In this document: piece after piece, positions 41,280-42,222 of the stretch
Numbering within the stretch: the first letter of the stretch is position 1
Layout: every line of letters starts with the position of its first letter
NCBI RefSeq assembly: GCF_011634835.1
Contig: NZ_SIRP01000001.1
Location: forward strand, 1,165,606 to 1,207,827
Direction of reading: 5' to 3'
Length of the DNA: 42,222 bases
Source: Isoptericola sp. BMS4
GTDB lineage: Bacteria; Actinomycetota; Actinomycetes; Actinomycetales; Cellulomonadaceae
The notes under the pieces: generated by a model
Told to the model about the DNA's origin: nothing
The model's database searches: none
What the model saw: the letters and a program-made list of their open reading frames with translations, nothing else
Translations under genes and position numbers: made by a program

Positions 41280-41948
41280 GTGATCGAGCTCGGCGAGGCG
41301 ACGGTGCCGGCCGCGACGGTGGCGCGGCTGCCCTACTACCTGCGCGCGTTGCGCGACCTGGCGGAGGCGGGGGTGACGACGACGTCGTCCTCGGAGCTCG
41401 CGGAGCGCTCCGGCGTGGGGTCGGCGCAGCTGCGCAAGGACCTGTCGTACCTGGGGTCGTTCGGCACGCGCGGCGTGGGCTACGACGTGCAGTCGCTGGC
41501 GTCGTACATCGCCTCGGCCCTGGGTCTGGGCTCCGAGCACCGGCTGGCGATCGTGGGGATCGGCAACCTGGGGCACGCGCTGGCGAACTACTCCGGGTAC
41601 GCGGCCCGCGGGTTCCAGGTCGTGGCGCTGCTGGACGCCGACCCGCGCGTCGTGGGCCGCACCGCGGCCGGCATCACGATCGACCACGTCGACGACCTCG
41701 AGGACGTCCTCGCCCGGCGCGGCGTGTCGATGGTGCTGCTGGCGACGCCCGGCCCCGTGGCGCAGGGCCTCGCCGAGCGCGTCGTCGCCGGCGGGGTCCG
41801 CGAGATCCTGTCCTTCGCGCCGGTGGCCCTGCAGCTGCCCGACGACGTCGTCGTGCGCTCCGTGGACGTCGCGGGCGAGCTGCAGATCCTCGCCTTCCAC
41901 GCCGCCGCCCGCGCCGCGACCCACGCCGCCCCGCAGCCCCAGCCGTAG
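41280..41948 (+). CDS. rex: Redox-sensing transcriptional repressor Rex
   Basis: NADH/NAD+-sensing repressor of 222 residues. The N-terminal winged helix (about 10-80) has 'LPYYLRALRDLAEAGV' and 'SAQLRKDLSYLGSFGTRGVGY'. The Rossmann domain has VGIGNLGHAL (about 95-104). Rex normally represses cytochrome bd, NADH dehydrogenase and haem genes when NADH is low. GGGAGG 8 nt before GTG 41280 gives the start. In many relatives hemA follows, but no hemA start is seen in the remaining 274 bp. Confidence 0.96.
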   Translation: MIELGEATVPAATVARLPYYLRALRDLAEAGVTTTSSSELAERSGVGSAQLRKDLSYLGSFGTRGVGYDVQSLASYIASALGLGSEHRLAIVGIGNLGHALANYSGYAARGFQVVALLDADPRVVGRTAAGITIDHVDDLEDVLARRGVSMVLLATPGPVAQGLAERVVAGGVREILSFAPVALQLPDDVVVRSVDVAGELQILAFHAAARAATHAAPQPQP

Positions 41949-42047
41949 ACTCCGCGGCCTCGCGGTGGCCGACGCCGGCCTCCCGAGCCGACGGCAGTCA
42001 CCGGTGCAGGCGCGGTGGTCCCGGCATCCCTCCGCTCTTTCTCCGCG

Positions 42048-42145
42048 TGACTTGGCGCGCGTGCAACCAGGGCGACCACAGCACCTGCAGCAGCCGCTCC
42101 CACAGGCCTGACGTGGCGCGCGTGCAGGCAGGGCGACCACAGCAC
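42048..42145. repeat. 37-bp direct repeat, two copies 61 bp apart
   Basis: Copies at 42048-42084 and 42109-42145 match at 34 of 37 positions; both contain TGGCGCGCGTGCA and GGGCGACCACAGCAC. The surrounding 41949-42222 has no supported gene. It might belong to the control region of the next gene. Confidence 0.75.
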
Positions 42146-42222
42146 GAGACCCTTCGGGGATGCTTGTCGCGAGGCTGGCTGGGCCTGGCAGGAGGCCGCG
42201 AGGAACGAGCGGCCGAGCGGAC

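Overview
The window is 42.2 kb of very GC-rich DNA, densely packed with genes on both strands, with many GTG starts and ATGA/GTGA stop-start overlaps. Base composition, a probable shared-ATPase sugar importer, the mycobacterial-type short ArgA, the 32-residue ribosomal protein bS22 and the Rex/glutaredoxin pair point to an actinobacterium. A Micrococcales relative of Cellulosimicrobium, Cellulomonas or Promicromonospora is likely; that placement is inference. No tRNA, rRNA, CRISPR array, transposase or prophage gene was seen.

Region 1 (about 60-13,400) is a sugar utilisation locus. It holds a secreted right-handed beta-helix hydrolase resembling family GH141 (which includes alpha-L-fucosidases), a FadR-type GntR repressor and an enolase-superfamily sugar-acid dehydratase. 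A minus-strand operon encodes a solute-binding lipoprotein, two permeases, a RhaM-type mutarotase, a lactonase and an aldo/keto sugar 1-dehydrogenase. A plus-strand operon encodes three more dehydrogenases and opens with a 29-codon leader ORF. Together these read as import, anomer conversion, oxidation, lactone opening and dehydration of a 6-deoxy-hexose, most probably L-fucose. The importer ATPase and the final C-C cleaving enzyme are not in the window. The two control regions share an 11-bp element, ACAT-N3-AYGT, that looks like the FadR-family operator.

Region 2 (13,400-17,760) holds a CNNM/CBS membrane protein, an orphan ABC ATPase, a small unknown protein and an S33 aminopeptidase, then a 308-bp gene-free stretch of tandem repeats and a 31-bp-arm inverted repeat. 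Region 3 (17,770-23,000) is glycerol metabolism: glpD, glpF and glpK, with a divergent SorC-family regulator.

Region 4 (23,000-42,000) is mostly housekeeping: argA, mutY, a disordered membrane protein, a GNAT acetyltransferase, disA-radA, proC, a TetR-controlled ABC-2 exporter, a beta-propeller phytase, an AAA/DUF4143 ATPase with a 23-bp repeat array in front of it, a TrkA/TrkH potassium system, acuC, the bS22 gene, a HAD phosphatase, glutaredoxin and rex. The last 274 bp hold direct repeats and no recognisable gene.

Two genome-scale patterns stand out. Many genes carry a TAnnnT hexamer 6-8 nt before the start codon and no ribosome binding site, the signature of leaderless mRNA. Several convergent gene pairs are separated by unusually long, near-perfect inverted repeats, including a perfect 124-bp palindrome at 23,643-23,766.
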